Assembly (NCBI RefSeq): GCF_003013815.1
Contig: NZ_PRLH01000056.1
Span: 1-40,896 of the forward strand
DNA from: Cyanothece sp. BG0011
GTDB lineage: Bacteria > Cyanobacteriota > Cyanobacteriia > Cyanobacteriales > Microcystaceae
Length of the DNA: 40,896 bases
Direction: 5' to 3'
Shown: piece by piece, positions 24,569 to 33,645 of the stretch
How positions within the stretch are numbered: position 1 is the first letter of the stretch
Layout of the letters: each line of letters opens with the position of its first letter
The notes under the pieces: model-generated
Told to the model about the DNA's origin: nothing
Database searches by the model: none
The model's input: only the letters and a program-made list of their open reading frames with translations
Position numbers and translations under genes: made by a program

Positions 24569-25474
24569 ATGGCCTTTCGGTTCACTATATCAGGCCCAGA
24601 ATTAGAACAATGGTATGATTGGGCGAAACAAGAAGGGATGTCTGCTCAGATATCGCCCTCGGAGTTAGACTGGTTGATCATGGCCATGACTCCATTAGAT
24701 AGTTTATCTTTGCGTCTAGGGTTATTTAAAGAGCGATCGCAGATTCCTATCAACTGTCCCCTATCAGAATTAACCCAACTCTGGCAACGCCGGGTCAAAC
24801 AAAGAGTTCCCCTACAATATTTAGTCGGAGTGACCCCCTGGCGACGTTTTTCTTTAAAAGTTTCCCCTGATGTCTTAATCCCTCGTCCTGAGACCGAATT
24901 AATCATTGATTTTGCCCTCAAAGCGGCTCAACACAGTCCGAACCCTCATCTATCCTCTGGCCATTGGGTGGACTCAGGGACTGGGAGTGGTGCGATCGCT
25001 CTTGGTTTGGCTGATAGTTTTCCCCAAGCAACCATTCATGCTGTGGATACTAGCATGGAGGCGTTAACCATTGCCCAAGAAAATGCTATAAAAGAAGGTT
25101 TTTCTTCTCAAATTAATTTCTATCAAGGATCGTGGTGGACACCTCTAGAACATCTTAAAGGACAAGTTAGTGCAATGGTTTCTAACCCTCCCTATATTCC
25201 CACTTCCCTATTATCTCAACTACAACCAGAAGTGAAAGAACATGAACCCATACTTGCTTTAGATGGAGGAAATGACGGGTTAGAGTCAATTAATTATCTG
25301 ATTAATACTTCCCCTCATTATCTTATATCAGGGGGCATTTTTTTAGTAGAAATGATGGCTGGACAAGGGGAAAAAGTAGCAAAATTATTACAAGAATCTT
25401 CTCACTATCAAGACATTGGTATTTTACCCGATTTAGCAGGAATTGGTCGTTTTGCATTGGCTTATCGTTGTTAA
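24569..25474 (+). CDS. prmC: Release factor glutamine methyltransferase
   Basis: PrmC methylates the GGQ glutamine of peptide-chain release factors using SAM. The protein has 301 residues. The N-terminal helical domain (to about 95) is followed by PRPETELI, the SAM-binding motif DSGTGSGAIALGLA and the substrate-binding SNPPYIP, then ALDGGNDGLESI. All are diagnostic for the family. It starts 7 bp after the second tic22 gene and is probably co-transcribed with it. Confidence 0.95.
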   Translation: MAFRFTISGPELEQWYDWAKQEGMSAQISPSELDWLIMAMTPLDSLSLRLGLFKERSQIPINCPLSELTQLWQRRVKQRVPLQYLVGVTPWRRFSLKVSPDVLIPRPETELIIDFALKAAQHSPNPHLSSGHWVDSGTGSGAIALGLADSFPQATIHAVDTSMEALTIAQENAIKEGFSSQINFYQGSWWTPLEHLKGQVSAMVSNPPYIPTSLLSQLQPEVKEHEPILALDGGNDGLESINYLINTSPHYLISGGIFLVEMMAGQGEKVAKLLQESSHYQDIGILPDLAGIGRFALAYRC

Positions 25475-25558
25475 AGATCCTATGTTTATTGAATTAAGTC
25501 TAATTTAATATCAATAAAATCAAAGCGTAATTTTCATATTGGGATAAACAGACCAACC

Positions 25559-25795
25559 CTAACTAATTGATAATAATGCTTCTTCTACTGGTTTAGGTAA
25601 TTCCATTGGATAAAATCGATTACTGGAAAAGGCATAATCTTCTCCACTTTCATCAATGACTCGAATTAATCCATTAATCTCTGCTGTTTCATCGGGGATA
25701 ATGCGGTATATTTTACCAATTTCTAGAGAAGCTTCGTAACCTTTATTATTGAGACAAACTGCAAAATAATTGACTTGAGAGGGTTCTGTTTTCAT
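25559..25795 (-). CDS. Small conserved protein, second of a coupled pair
   Basis: The protein has 78 residues, soluble and beta-rich (NYFAVCLNNKGYEASLEIGKIYRIIPDE, GLIRVIDESGEDYAFSSNRFYPMELP). The start lies 2 bp after the stop of the preceding gene, so the two are co-translated. I do not recognise a family. A toxin-antitoxin role was considered but nothing in either sequence supports it. Confidence 0.65.
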   Translation of the reverse strand: MKTEPSQVNYFAVCLNNKGYEASLEIGKIYRIIPDETAEINGLIRVIDESGEDYAFSSNRFYPMELPKPVEEALLSIS

Positions 25796-25797
25796 GG

Positions 25798-26040
25798 TTA
25801 ATCTAAAAAGGGTAATTTAAGTTTAAATTCTTTTTTGCCAATACCATGCGCTTCATACCAATGGATTTCAGCTAATCTGATTGTACCATTAGGTAATTGA
25901 ACTTGGGCAATTCCTTTTAATTTTCGCCACTTTCCCTTACCATACTTTTTCTGTAAGTTTGAGCGATTACGAATTCCTGTACCAGTGGCAATAATTTCAA
26001 TATTGCTAATCTCGCCGATAATTTCAAAGTCCACAATCAA
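25798..26040 (-). CDS. Small conserved protein, first of a coupled pair
   Basis: The protein has 80 residues, with a basic middle ([28 protein letters not shown]) and a C-terminal [20 protein letters not shown]. It looks like a small nucleic-acid- or ribosome-associated beta protein of a kind common in cyanobacterial genomes, but I cannot name the family. It lies 52 bp downstream of the mechanosensitive-channel gene on the same strand. Confidence 0.65.
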   Translation of the reverse strand: MIVDFEIIGEISNIEIIATGTGIRNRSNLQKKYGKGKWRKLKGIAQVQLPNGTIRLAEIHWYEAHGIGKKEFKLKLPFLD

Positions 26041-26092
26041 GTAATTTCGTAAAATAGAGTTTTATTATTACATTTTATCTTTTTTGTATTCA

Positions 26093-27829
26093 CTAATTTT
26101 CATGACTTTCTACAGAACCATTGATTGGATTATTATTTTGGTTTAATAAATTAGTGATCGGATCAACACGAAAGCCGGGGGCTGTATAATTTTCGGGTAA
26201 ATAATCGGCTGGAATTGTGTTATGATTGCCGTCACGAATAGCACTATAATGAGGGGATAAAATTTCGATATCAGCCTCGTTACATTTGTCTTGAATATTT
26301 TGATGTAACTCAGAATAAATTTCTGCCATTTTTGTTGATTCATTCGTATAAGCATTAATTTCGTAGCTAACATAAAAATCACTTAACCCTGTTTGTAAAA
26401 CAAAGGGTAACGGTGTTTTTAAGATATATTTAGTCGATTGGGCAGCAACAATTAACACCTCGTGAACTTTTCGCCAAGGAACATCATAACCGAGGGTAAT
26501 GGTAGTATGTAAAATTAAAGGCCGTTGTAAGTCTCTTTTTAAAGCACTATAATTGATAACATTACTATTAATTATAACAGAATTAGGGATGGTAATGACA
26601 ACATTTTTAATTGTTCTAATTCGAGTTACTAAGAGGTTTTTTTCTAAAACATCCCCGACAGCATCCCCAATTTTTACCCGATCAGAAAGTTGAAAAGCAC
26701 GAGTATAAATCAAGACTAAACCTGATACTGTATTAGAAATAACTCCCGTTGAACCTAACGTAAATAATAGGGCTGCAAAAGCAGAAACCCCTTTAAATGC
26801 AGGAGAATTAAAACCGGGTAAATAAGGGAATGCAAACACCGCAGCTAACATAATAGTTAACCAAGTTAACAGTCGATAAGTCGGTTGCGCCCATTCAGGA
26901 TAAAAGCCAGAAAACTGTAGATTTCCTGTTTCGATTGCATCAAAAATAAATTTCAAAAATCGTAAAATATAATAAGTTAAATAAACAATTACCCCCACCA
27001 CAAAAATATTAGGTAAATAGCCTATTAGTCCACTGAATACCGTATTAACTGCTTTAATCAAATAATCAAATAAGATGTTACCGATTTGTCTTGTTTGTGG
27101 AAAAAACCCTAAAACAATGGGAACAAAAATATAAAGGATAAAACAAGTTAAAATAATGCGAATAACTTTAACAATTGTTTTAAATATCTTGGTTAATTGC
27201 GCGGCTGATAAAAGTTCTAAATTTTTAATTCTGATTGATGGAATAATAGTTCCTTGCCAACTATCTAAACGAGAATAAAGATAAGGAAAAGTAAAACTAA
27301 ATATTTTGAATATTAACCATAAAATCAATAAACTAATTACCGTAGAAACAGCACCGATAACCCAATAAAAAGGACGGCGTTCAAGTCGATAAGTTTTTAA
27401 GGCTTTTGTCATAACCTTTAAATATTCTTCTGCTAAATTTTCCCGAGATGTTTCTGCTGCTACTGCATCATCTCCTGTGACCGTCATTAAGGTCTTATTA
27501 TTAAATAAAATAACAATAACATTGCCTCGATCATCTAGATCAAACTTATCATCAGCGATGTCAATATTATTATCATTAGCAATACGGTTTAATCGACGAG
27601 TTACAATATCGGCTCTTTCTTCTGCTGATAAAGAACCATTACCCTTATAAATAGAAAAAAGCGTGCTATGATCCAAAACAACAGGAAAACTCTGATCACT
27701 AGACGTATCTGTTAAGCTATAACTAGGAAAGAAACTACTTTGAAATAGCACCAATAATAAGGTAACAATAGCTAAAATTACCCTTTGATAAGTCTTGTTT
27801 AGTTGGAAATTGAAAAAATAACATTTCAT
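26093..27829 (-). CDS. MscS-family mechanosensitive ion channel
   Basis: The protein has 578 residues. A signal-like N-terminal helix is followed by a periplasmic segment of about 110 residues, four or five membrane helices, and the MscS pore region: AFAALLFTLGSTGVISNTVSGLVLIYTRAFQLSDRVKIGD around 350-390. The cytoplasmic beta and alpha/beta domains follow (VITIPNSVIINSNVINYS, then YDVPWRKVHEVLI). It opens under membrane tension to release solutes. It is longer than E. coli MscS (286 residues) owing to the extra N-terminal domain. The C-terminal 40 residues are Asn-rich. Confidence 0.93.
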   Translation of the reverse strand: MKCYFFNFQLNKTYQRVILAIVTLLLVLFQSSFFPSYSLTDTSSDQSFPVVLDHSTLFSIYKGNGSLSAEERADIVTRRLNRIANDNNIDIADDKFDLDDRGNVIVILFNNKTLMTVTGDDAVAAETSRENLAEEYLKVMTKALKTYRLERRPFYWVIGAVSTVISLLILWLIFKIFSFTFPYLYSRLDSWQGTIIPSIRIKNLELLSAAQLTKIFKTIVKVIRIILTCFILYIFVPIVLGFFPQTRQIGNILFDYLIKAVNTVFSGLIGYLPNIFVVGVIVYLTYYILRFLKFIFDAIETGNLQFSGFYPEWAQPTYRLLTWLTIMLAAVFAFPYLPGFNSPAFKGVSAFAALLFTLGSTGVISNTVSGLVLIYTRAFQLSDRVKIGDAVGDVLEKNLLVTRIRTIKNVVITIPNSVIINSNVINYSALKRDLQRPLILHTTITLGYDVPWRKVHEVLIVAAQSTKYILKTPLPFVLQTGLSDFYVSYEINAYTNESTKMAEIYSELHQNIQDKCNEADIEILSPHYSAIRDGNHNTIPADYLPENYTAPGFRVDPITNLLNQNNNPINGSVESHEN

Positions 27830-28073
27830 CTTAGTTTTATTCCCTGGGTCGCATTGAATCAGCCCATAAAGTAATTGTGCCTAATCTTTAAGGAAGAAGA
27901 CCCATTATTTTAGATTAATTTCAGAAGTTCTTAACAGTTCATCATCACTTTTTCCAGTTAATTTGATCCCCCTAAATCTAAAGATGTTGTAAAAATAATT
28001 GTTAAACCAAGAAAAAACGTTTACAAAGGAAAACGAAGCTAAATTAACACAAACAAGCTTTTACTTACTTTTT

Positions 28074-28799
28074 ATGGAACCAATCATACAAAATTCACTG
28101 TTTACTCCCTATTTGGCCTTACATATTCCTGACGGCTTTTTAAGTCCTGGTGTCAGCGTATTTTGTTGGGTGATTACCCTTGTTTTAATCGCTGTTTCTT
28201 TGAACAAAGTACAAAAAGACTATCAAGAAAAAGCCGTTCCTTTGATGGGGGTTTGTGCAGCTTTTATTTTTGCAGCACAAATGATTAACTTTCCCATTCC
28301 TGGGGGAACCTCAGGCCATTTAGTGGGAGGAGTCCTCGCGGCTATTATCCTCGGACCGTGGGCCGGAACCTTAGTCGTTACGGTGGTGTATATCGTTCAA
28401 GCTGTTTTATTTCAGGATGGTGGTTTAACAGTTTTAGGGGCAAATATCTTAAATATGGGCTTAATTGGAACGTTTGGCGGATATTATCTCTATAAAGCCA
28501 TTCGTTTCGCTCTAGGTCGAAATTCTTGGAAAAGCATGACCATTGCAACCGCGGTAGCTTCGTGGTTGAGTGTTATGATCGCTGCGATCGCAACTGCCTT
28601 ACAACTGGCCTTATCAGGAACCGTTCCCTTAATGGTATCAATGATTGCCATGGTATCCTGGCACATTTTCATTGGAGTTGGAGAAGCTATCATCACTGTG
28701 ATTGCCATAGGATTCGTTTGGCGATCGCGTCCGGATCTCATTTACGACAGTCCTCTCTCTCTGAAGGTAGATGCTAGAGAAAATGTTCATAGTTCATAA
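28074..28799 (+). CDS. cbiM: Cobalt/nickel ECF transporter substrate-binding membrane subunit CbiM
   Basis: CbiM/NikM is the metal-specific membrane component of an energy-coupling-factor importer. The motif HIPDGFLSPGVSV lies near the N-terminus, and the conserved FPIPGGTSGHLVGGVLAAIILGPWAG and GGLTVLGANILNMG follow. In most members the HIPDGF His is residue 2 and binds the metal; here about 17 residues precede it, so the N-terminus may be processed. ATG 28074 is preferred to a TTG at 27999. No cobalamin riboswitch is seen upstream, and co or ni cannot be decided. Confidence 0.93.
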   Translation: MEPIIQNSLFTPYLALHIPDGFLSPGVSVFCWVITLVLIAVSLNKVQKDYQEKAVPLMGVCAAFIFAAQMINFPIPGGTSGHLVGGVLAAIILGPWAGTLVVTVVYIVQAVLFQDGGLTVLGANILNMGLIGTFGGYYLYKAIRFALGRNSWKSMTIATAVASWLSVMIAAIATALQLALSGTVPLMVSMIAMVSWHIFIGVGEAIITVIAIGFVWRSRPDLIYDSPLSLKVDARENVHSS

Positions 28800-28834
28800 A
28801 AATATTAACCCGTAACCAAAGAATAATTCTGAAA

Positions 28835-29191
28835 ATGACAAATCAACATTCTAATACAAAGGGTAATCGTTCTTTTATCCTAGCTGGAATAGGTATTGCT
28901 CTCATTGTCGCTGTATTTGTTTCTCCCTTTGCCAGTTCTGATCCCGATGGTTTAGAAAGAGTCGCCCAAGACTTGGAATTTGAGGATAGAGCCATAGAAG
29001 ATGCGCCGGCCAATAAATTGCCCTTCTACACCGTTTTTGAAGAATACGCTTTACGGGGGGTTCCTGAAGGGGTAGCCACCCCTCTCGCTGGTTTAGTCGG
29101 AACTGTGGTCACCTTTGGGGTGGCCTGGGGCGCCGGTAAATTATTTATTCGTCCCTCTGCACAAACTAATATTGAACAAGGGGAAGAGTGA
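28835..29191 (+). CDS. PDGLE-domain (CbiN-like) subunit of the metal transporter
   Basis: The protein has 118 residues. An N-terminal helix (ILAGIGIALIVAVFVSPFA) is followed by the eponymous SSDPDGLERVAQDLEFED motif and a second helix (LAGLVGTVVTFGVAWGAGKLF). PDGLE proteins replace or accompany CbiN/NikN, the small subunit needed by CbiM. It lies 35 bp after cbiM. A 15-bp inverted repeat separates it from cbiQ. Confidence 0.9.
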   Translation: MTNQHSNTKGNRSFILAGIGIALIVAVFVSPFASSDPDGLERVAQDLEFEDRAIEDAPANKLPFYTVFEEYALRGVPEGVATPLAGLVGTVVTFGVAWGAGKLFIRPSAQTNIEQGEE

Positions 29192-29202
29192 TAGGGGAAA
29201 TG

Positions 29203-29270
29203 TAGAATTAAGAATTTGGAAGGGTAACAGTATTTTTATTCTAAATTCTTAATTCTAAATTCTTAATTTA
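29203..29270. repeat. 15-bp inverted repeat in the cbiN-cbiQ gap
   Basis: TAGAATTAAGAATTT (29203-29217) is the exact inverse of AAATTCTTAATTCTA (29243-29257), and the right arm is repeated directly at 29257-29270. The hairpin lies in the mRNA between two subunits of one transporter and could act as an attenuator or RNase processing site. It may also be a mobile repeat. Confidence 0.5.
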
Positions 29271-29272
29271 AG

Positions 29273-30043
29273 ATGTTGTTACATATTCATTCTTTCATCA
29301 ATAATCAAGAACAACAACCCGATACTTTTTGGCATTCTTTGAATGTTCAAGCAAGGCTTTTATGTGCCTTTATAAGTGTTTTTGCCATTGCCCTAACTCC
29401 CAATGGACAATGGAAAACTTGGGGAGTTTATGGGGTTGGCGTATTAGTTGTGATTTTAATGAGTCGAGTTTCTTGGCTTACTTTATTATCCAGAGTTATC
29501 ATTGAATTTTCCTTTGTGGGAGTGGTGTTATTAGGGACGTTATTTCGTCCGGAAGGAGATGTGATTTGGTCTTGGTGGATACTACAAGTTACCACCACTG
29601 GGGTCATGGTCTTAGGCAGTGTCACAACTAAAGTAATATTATCTTTATTGATGTTAAATACATTAATTCTTACCACAGAGATTCCTGATTTATTTAAAGC
29701 ATTATTAGCCTTAAAAATGCCTCCTTTATTAGTCGCGATTATGGCTTCTATGTATCGCTATATAGATGTGTTAAATCGAGAATTTACCGCAATGAAACGG
29801 GCAGCTATTTCTCGCAATTTAATGAGTAATGGTAAAATGATTCGTTATGTGATGGGTAATGCGATCGGTGCTTTATTTATTCGTAGTTATGAACGGGGAG
29901 AATTGATTTATCAGGCGATGTTATCAAGAGGGTATAAGGGGATTCCTGTTATTCCTGAAAAGATGTCTTATAAAAAACAAGATATTATAGTTTTAATTGT
30001 TACTGTCATAATCGTTTTGTGGGGTCAAGTCATTTATCTTTAA
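29273..30043 (+). CDS. cbiQ: ECF transporter transmembrane coupling subunit CbiQ
   Basis: The protein has 256 residues and five or six membrane helices. The cytoplasmic coupling region AAISRNLMSNGKMIRY...RSYERGELIYQAMLSRGYKG carries the Ala-Arg and Ser-Arg-Gly signatures that dock to the ATPase subunit. The partner ATPase CbiO is not in this operon: the next gene, 6 bp on, is an octanoyltransferase-type protein. The ATPase must be encoded elsewhere or shared. Confidence 0.92.
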   Translation: MLLHIHSFINNQEQQPDTFWHSLNVQARLLCAFISVFAIALTPNGQWKTWGVYGVGVLVVILMSRVSWLTLLSRVIIEFSFVGVVLLGTLFRPEGDVIWSWWILQVTTTGVMVLGSVTTKVILSLLMLNTLILTTEIPDLFKALLALKMPPLLVAIMASMYRYIDVLNREFTAMKRAAISRNLMSNGKMIRYVMGNAIGALFIRSYERGELIYQAMLSRGYKGIPVIPEKMSYKKQDIIVLIVTVIIVLWGQVIYL

Positions 30044-30049
30044 AATTTT

Positions 30050-30787
30050 ATGGATAAAAAACAATGGCGTTTCATTCCCCCAATGGAAGCGTCAGGAACC
30101 ATACAAATGGCCATTGATTCTTGGTTTTTTCAACAATATGAAAAGGGGTTAAGTCTTCCCATTTTACGCTTTTATACTTGGTCAAAACCGACTATTTCTT
30201 TAGGCTATTTACAAAAAAAATATCCTAAATCTTGGAACCATTTAACTTGGAAAAATGCCCCATTCGATTTAGTTATTCGTCCCACCGGAGGCAGGGCAGT
30301 TTTACACCAAGGAGATTTAACTTATATGGTGATTATGTCCTTAGATCATCGTAAAACATTGGATATTTATCAACATATTTGTAACTTTTTAATTCAAGGT
30401 TGGGAAACTTTGGGGATTACTTTAAATTATGGCACAGCAAAACGGGGATATATTCATAATTCGAGTTGTTTTAATACAGCAACCATAGCTGATTTAATAA
30501 CAGCAGATGGGAGTAAATTAATTGGTAGCGCGCAAAAACGGGGAAAAAAGTCAATTTTGCAACATGGTTCTATGGTTTTGTCAACGGATAAAGCTTTATT
30601 TGAAATGATTTTTAATCAAGTTGCCCCTTGGCATTTAACCTTAACCGAACAATTATTTCAAGATTATTCTATAGACCATATTATTGAGGTTTTAACCCAG
30701 GCAGCAAAGAAACATTTTGACATAGAATTAATAACACAACCTTTATTAGAAAAAGAATGGCAAGAAATTTTGAGGGTTAAAAATTAA
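30050..30787 (+). CDS. Lipoate-protein ligase/octanoyltransferase LipM-like protein
   Basis: The protein has 245 residues of the BPL/LplA/LipB fold. [18 protein letters not shown] is the lipoyl-binding motif. [12 protein letters not shown] (Cys140), then [10 protein letters not shown] (Lys156) and [10 protein letters not shown] match LipM, where a Cys carries the octanoyl group, better than ATP-using LplA. The family loads octanoate onto lipoate-dependent carriers such as GcvH. It lies 6 bp after cbiQ, and its stop overlaps the moaC start by one base, so it belongs to the operon. Confidence 0.88.
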   Translation: MDKKQWRFIPPMEASGTIQMAIDSWFFQQYEKGLSLPILRFYTWSKPTISLGYLQKKYPKSWNHLTWKNAPFDLVIRPTGGRAVLHQGDLTYMVIMSLDHRKTLDIYQHICNFLIQGWETLGITLNYGTAKRGYIHNSSCFNTATIADLITADGSKLIGSAQKRGKKSILQHGSMVLSTDKALFEMIFNQVAPWHLTLTEQLFQDYSIDHIIEVLTQAAKKHFDIELITQPLLEKEWQEILRVKN

Positions 30788-31275
30788 TGTCTAATCAACC
30801 TAAATCTAAATTATCTCATCTGAATGAAAAAGGGGAAGCGCAAATGGTGGACGTTTCTTCTAAGAAGGTAACCCGTCGCCAAGCTGTTGCCAAAGGAGAA
30901 ATAAAAATGAAATTAGAAACCTTTGAAGCCATCAAAACAGGAAACACCCCAAAAGGTGATGTTTTAGGAACCGCTAAAATAGCCGGTATTATGGCAGCCA
31001 AACAAACAGCCAACTTGATTCCATTATGTCATTCCTTACCCTTACATAAAATAGACGTAAACTTAATCCCAGACGAAACCTTACCCGGTTATCACATCGA
31101 AGCAACCGTAATTACCAAAGCAGAAACAGGAGTAGAAATGGAAGCTTTAACCGCCGTTTCTGTGGCGGCTTTAACCCTTTATGATATGGCCAAAGCCTTA
31201 GAAAAATCAATGAAAATTGACAATATACGTTTAATGAGTAAAACAGGAGGCAAATCAGGAGATTATACTGTTTAA
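30787..31275 (+). CDS. moaC: Cyclic pyranopterin monophosphate synthase
   Basis: MoaC completes the first step of molybdenum-cofactor synthesis. The protein has 162 residues. Family motifs run throughout: [63 protein letters not shown] and the C-terminal [11 protein letters not shown]. It shares one base with the stop of the upstream gene, so it is translationally coupled. It ends 4 bp from the convergent glutaredoxin gene. Confidence 0.97.
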   Translation: MSNQPKSKLSHLNEKGEAQMVDVSSKKVTRRQAVAKGEIKMKLETFEAIKTGNTPKGDVLGTAKIAGIMAAKQTANLIPLCHSLPLHKIDVNLIPDETLPGYHIEATVITKAETGVEMEALTAVSVAALTLYDMAKALEKSMKIDNIRLMSKTGGKSGDYTV

Positions 31276-31279
31276 ATAG

Positions 31280-31591
31280 TTAGTTTTCTTGGGTTAAAAG
31301 GGGATCTAACTTATTTTGTTGATCGAGAGAATAGAGGTCGTCACATCCTCCAATATGTTGATGATTGATGAAAATTTGGGGAACCGTTCGTCTTCCGTTA
31401 GAACGTTGGGCCATTTTCTCCCTAGCGGTTTCATCCCCATCGATTTTATACTCAGTAAAATTAACCCCTTTCCACCATAAAAGTAATTTAGCACGGATAC
31501 AAAATGGACAAGTTTGCCACGTATAGATTTCCACATCCGCTTTCATTTTTTCAGGATGACGACCCAATAAAGAATTAAAAATATTAAACAT
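31280..31591 (-). CDS. grxC: Glutaredoxin
   Basis: The protein has 103 residues with a single thioredoxin fold: VEIYTWQTCPFCIRAKLLL contains the CPFC dithiol centre, and RTVPQIFINHQHIGGCDDLYSLD carries the cis-proline loop and glutathione-binding GGCDD. It reduces disulfides with glutathione in the cytoplasm. It has about 18 more residues at the N-terminus than minimal glutaredoxins. Confidence 0.95.
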   Translation of the reverse strand: MFNIFNSLLGRHPEKMKADVEIYTWQTCPFCIRAKLLLWWKGVNFTEYKIDGDETAREKMAQRSNGRRTVPQIFINHQHIGGCDDLYSLDQQNKLDPLLTQEN

Positions 31592-31760
31592 AGTAAGCTG
31601 TGATGTTTTTACGTTTATTATTATATAAAGATTAGAGAGGTCTGAGGTGAACCGAGAATGGGGAGGTTATCGATCCTTATCCCTTGTCTGTGGCCGACTT
31701 ACCTAATTCTAGAAAATGTTTAGCTGATCGACAAAAGAAATGATATAAAGGTCATAATAG

Positions 31761-32417
31761 ATGATACAAAGAAATTCACATCGTTTGAAAATTAACTGGG
31801 AAAAAGTTGTGGACTGTTGTGGGTTATCGTCATTAATGGGGGACGGTTCAGAGTTGGAGAAAAATCCGCCCTGTACCGTTTCTGTTACCATTAGAGAAGC
31901 GCAATTACAGGATATTAAAGCCTTAAGCGAGGTTCTTACCCTGAGTTTTCATCCGGCTAAAGGGTGGCTATCTTTTTTACAACCTATCTTGAAATTAGGG
32001 GTTTATGAAGATTTGCGATCGCGTCTTCGGGGAACCGTTCCCTACTATTGCTGTTTAGTGGCAGTGGAAACCACCTCAACCCTGACCAACACCACAGAAA
32101 AAATAATTGGAACCATTGAATTAAGTCTTAAAAGTGGATTTAATTCTCATTATCTCTATATTAGTAACTTGGCTGTTATCCAAAGTCATCGACGGCAAGG
32201 AATTGCCAAACAGCTACTACAACAATGTGAAGAAATTGCTTCAAAATGGGGACATAATACCCTAAACCTTCATGTTTTAGATGAAAATTACGTCGCCAAA
32301 AAACTATATTTAAGTAACGGTTATCAAGTATCTGAAACCGAACTAACCTGGCCAAGTTTGCCCCTATTTCGTTCTCAAAGATTGCTCTTAAAAAAACACC
32401 TAAACCCCCATGTCTAA
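31761..32417 (+). CDS. GNAT-family N-acetyltransferase
   Basis: The protein has 218 residues. The acetyl-CoA site lies in LYISNLAVIQSHRRQGIAKQLLQQCEEIA (RRQGIA is the pyrophosphate-binding RxxGxA motif), followed by NLHVLDENYVAKKLYLSNGYQ. The first 40 residues are not part of the fold and the true start could be a later codon. The substrate is unknown. The next gene overlaps its end by 8 bp. Confidence 0.88.
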   Translation: MIQRNSHRLKINWEKVVDCCGLSSLMGDGSELEKNPPCTVSVTIREAQLQDIKALSEVLTLSFHPAKGWLSFLQPILKLGVYEDLRSRLRGTVPYYCCLVAVETTSTLTNTTEKIIGTIELSLKSGFNSHYLYISNLAVIQSHRRQGIAKQLLQQCEEIASKWGHNTLNLHVLDENYVAKKLYLSNGYQVSETELTWPSLPLFRSQRLLLKKHLNPHV

Positions 32418-32892
32418 TGATGTTTTAAACCGAGAAATAAACCCCAAAAAACGACAACAAATTGATGAAATTCTACAGCATTTGCACAATAAAGAACTGC
32501 TAGTCATTAATCCTCGTCGTAAAAATGGTTTAATTCTCTATAAACCCTATCACGCTGAATTTGCTGGCCCCGGGGCAGCCATTGGGGCTGATTTTGATCA
32601 CGATGTCCTCGATGTTCTTCCTGTGGGTAAATTATCCCTGAGTACCCCGAGAACCTCTAAAGAACGAATCAATAGTTATTTAATTCGGCGACAATGGGTG
32701 AAACTCGCTAAACAAATTAGCGATAATACCGTGTCTCAACAAAGGGCCCAGGTGATTTTAAATCAATTTGAACATTGGTTTGATCTCGAAACCGCCAGTT
32801 TGTTACCGGATGAAACCTTTGCTTTATTAGTCGGGGTACTGCCTCAAACTATGAAAAAAGTCCGCACCCAAAGCGAATTATTGTCCCAATAA
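32410..32892 (+). CDS. Conserved hypothetical protein
   Basis: The protein has 160 soluble residues with a central GLILYKPYHAEFAGPGAAIGADFDHDVLDVLPVGKLSLSTPRTSKERIN, a dense stretch of His/Asp/Gly. The rest is helical. I do not recognise the family. The 8-bp overlap with the acetyltransferase gene indicates translational coupling, so the two may work together. Confidence 0.7.
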   Translation: MSNDVLNREINPKKRQQIDEILQHLHNKELLVINPRRKNGLILYKPYHAEFAGPGAAIGADFDHDVLDVLPVGKLSLSTPRTSKERINSYLIRRQWVKLAKQISDNTVSQQRAQVILNQFEHWFDLETASLLPDETFALLVGVLPQTMKKVRTQSELLSQ

Positions 32893-32969
32893 CTTTTCAA
32901 AGAAAATTAAGATTTCTTTGCTAAATTCCCTCTTATCATAGGGTTAGGTCAACATAAGGATTGATTTTC

Positions 32970-33623
32970 ATGGAACTCCTACCCTCAGAAATTCTAGCAA
33001 CCAATAAATTTGATCAATGTGTGCTTAGTCTTGCCCTCATCAATATCTGTAATCAAGATAGTCCTGTAGGTCAAGCCATGAAAGAACGTTACAACGCTTG
33101 GAAATCTGAGACAGATGACCCGATTAATAATCCTTGGTTAGATTTGCATCAATTTACCATTTATGTCCCTCATCCTGAGCAAACCTACGAAGAAATTACC
33201 CTAGAAGAAGGACTAACCCTAGGCTATAACGTTGAGGTTGAACCCATTGTGGATCATGACAGCATTCCCTACAATATTCCCGAGGGAGGTCACTTCGTTG
33301 CTGTTTTGAAACAAAAGAAGATCAACGGAGAATTTAAGATTGCAGCCACCGGAATGTTTATTCAGCCATTAGCTGCTTTAAGTTTAGATATTGTCACGGA
33401 CCCCGATGAAGGTAAATATGAATCAATGGTGATTAAACATCCCATTATTCGAGATTATCCCCAAGATTTTGTACAACAAATTAGTCAATATCTCAATAAA
33501 GAAATTCACTTTAAACAACTGCCCAATTTAGTGGGATACGTCGATCAAAGTCAAAACCCCGATTATCGTCAACCGTCTTGGCAAGAACTTTATTTAGAAG
33601 GTCAAGGAATAAAATTATTTTAA
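32970..33623 (+). CDS. Conserved hypothetical protein
   Basis: The protein has 217 residues from ATG 32970, with AAGGA ten bases upstream; a TTG at 32961 is in frame but less likely. It is acidic and soluble with no signal peptide. Features such as TYEEITLEEGLTLGYNVEVEPIVDHD and IPEGGHFVAVLKQKK suggest a beta-rich fold, but no family or catalytic motif is recognised. Confidence 0.65.
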   Translation: MELLPSEILATNKFDQCVLSLALINICNQDSPVGQAMKERYNAWKSETDDPINNPWLDLHQFTIYVPHPEQTYEEITLEEGLTLGYNVEVEPIVDHDSIPYNIPEGGHFVAVLKQKKINGEFKIAATGMFIQPLAALSLDIVTDPDEGKYESMVIKHPIIRDYPQDFVQQISQYLNKEIHFKQLPNLVGYVDQSQNPDYRQPSWQELYLEGQGIKLF

Positions 33624-33645
33624 TGATATAGATAAGGAGAAATGG

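Noticed and set aside
25559-26040. Toxin-antitoxin pair made of the two small coupled genes
   Set aside because: The coupling fits, but neither protein shows a toxin or DNA-binding antitoxin motif, and the first looks like a small conserved cyanobacterial protein.
27830-28073. Cobalamin or nickel riboswitch upstream of cbiM
   Set aside because: No B12-box-like conserved block or NikR-type palindrome could be found in the interval.
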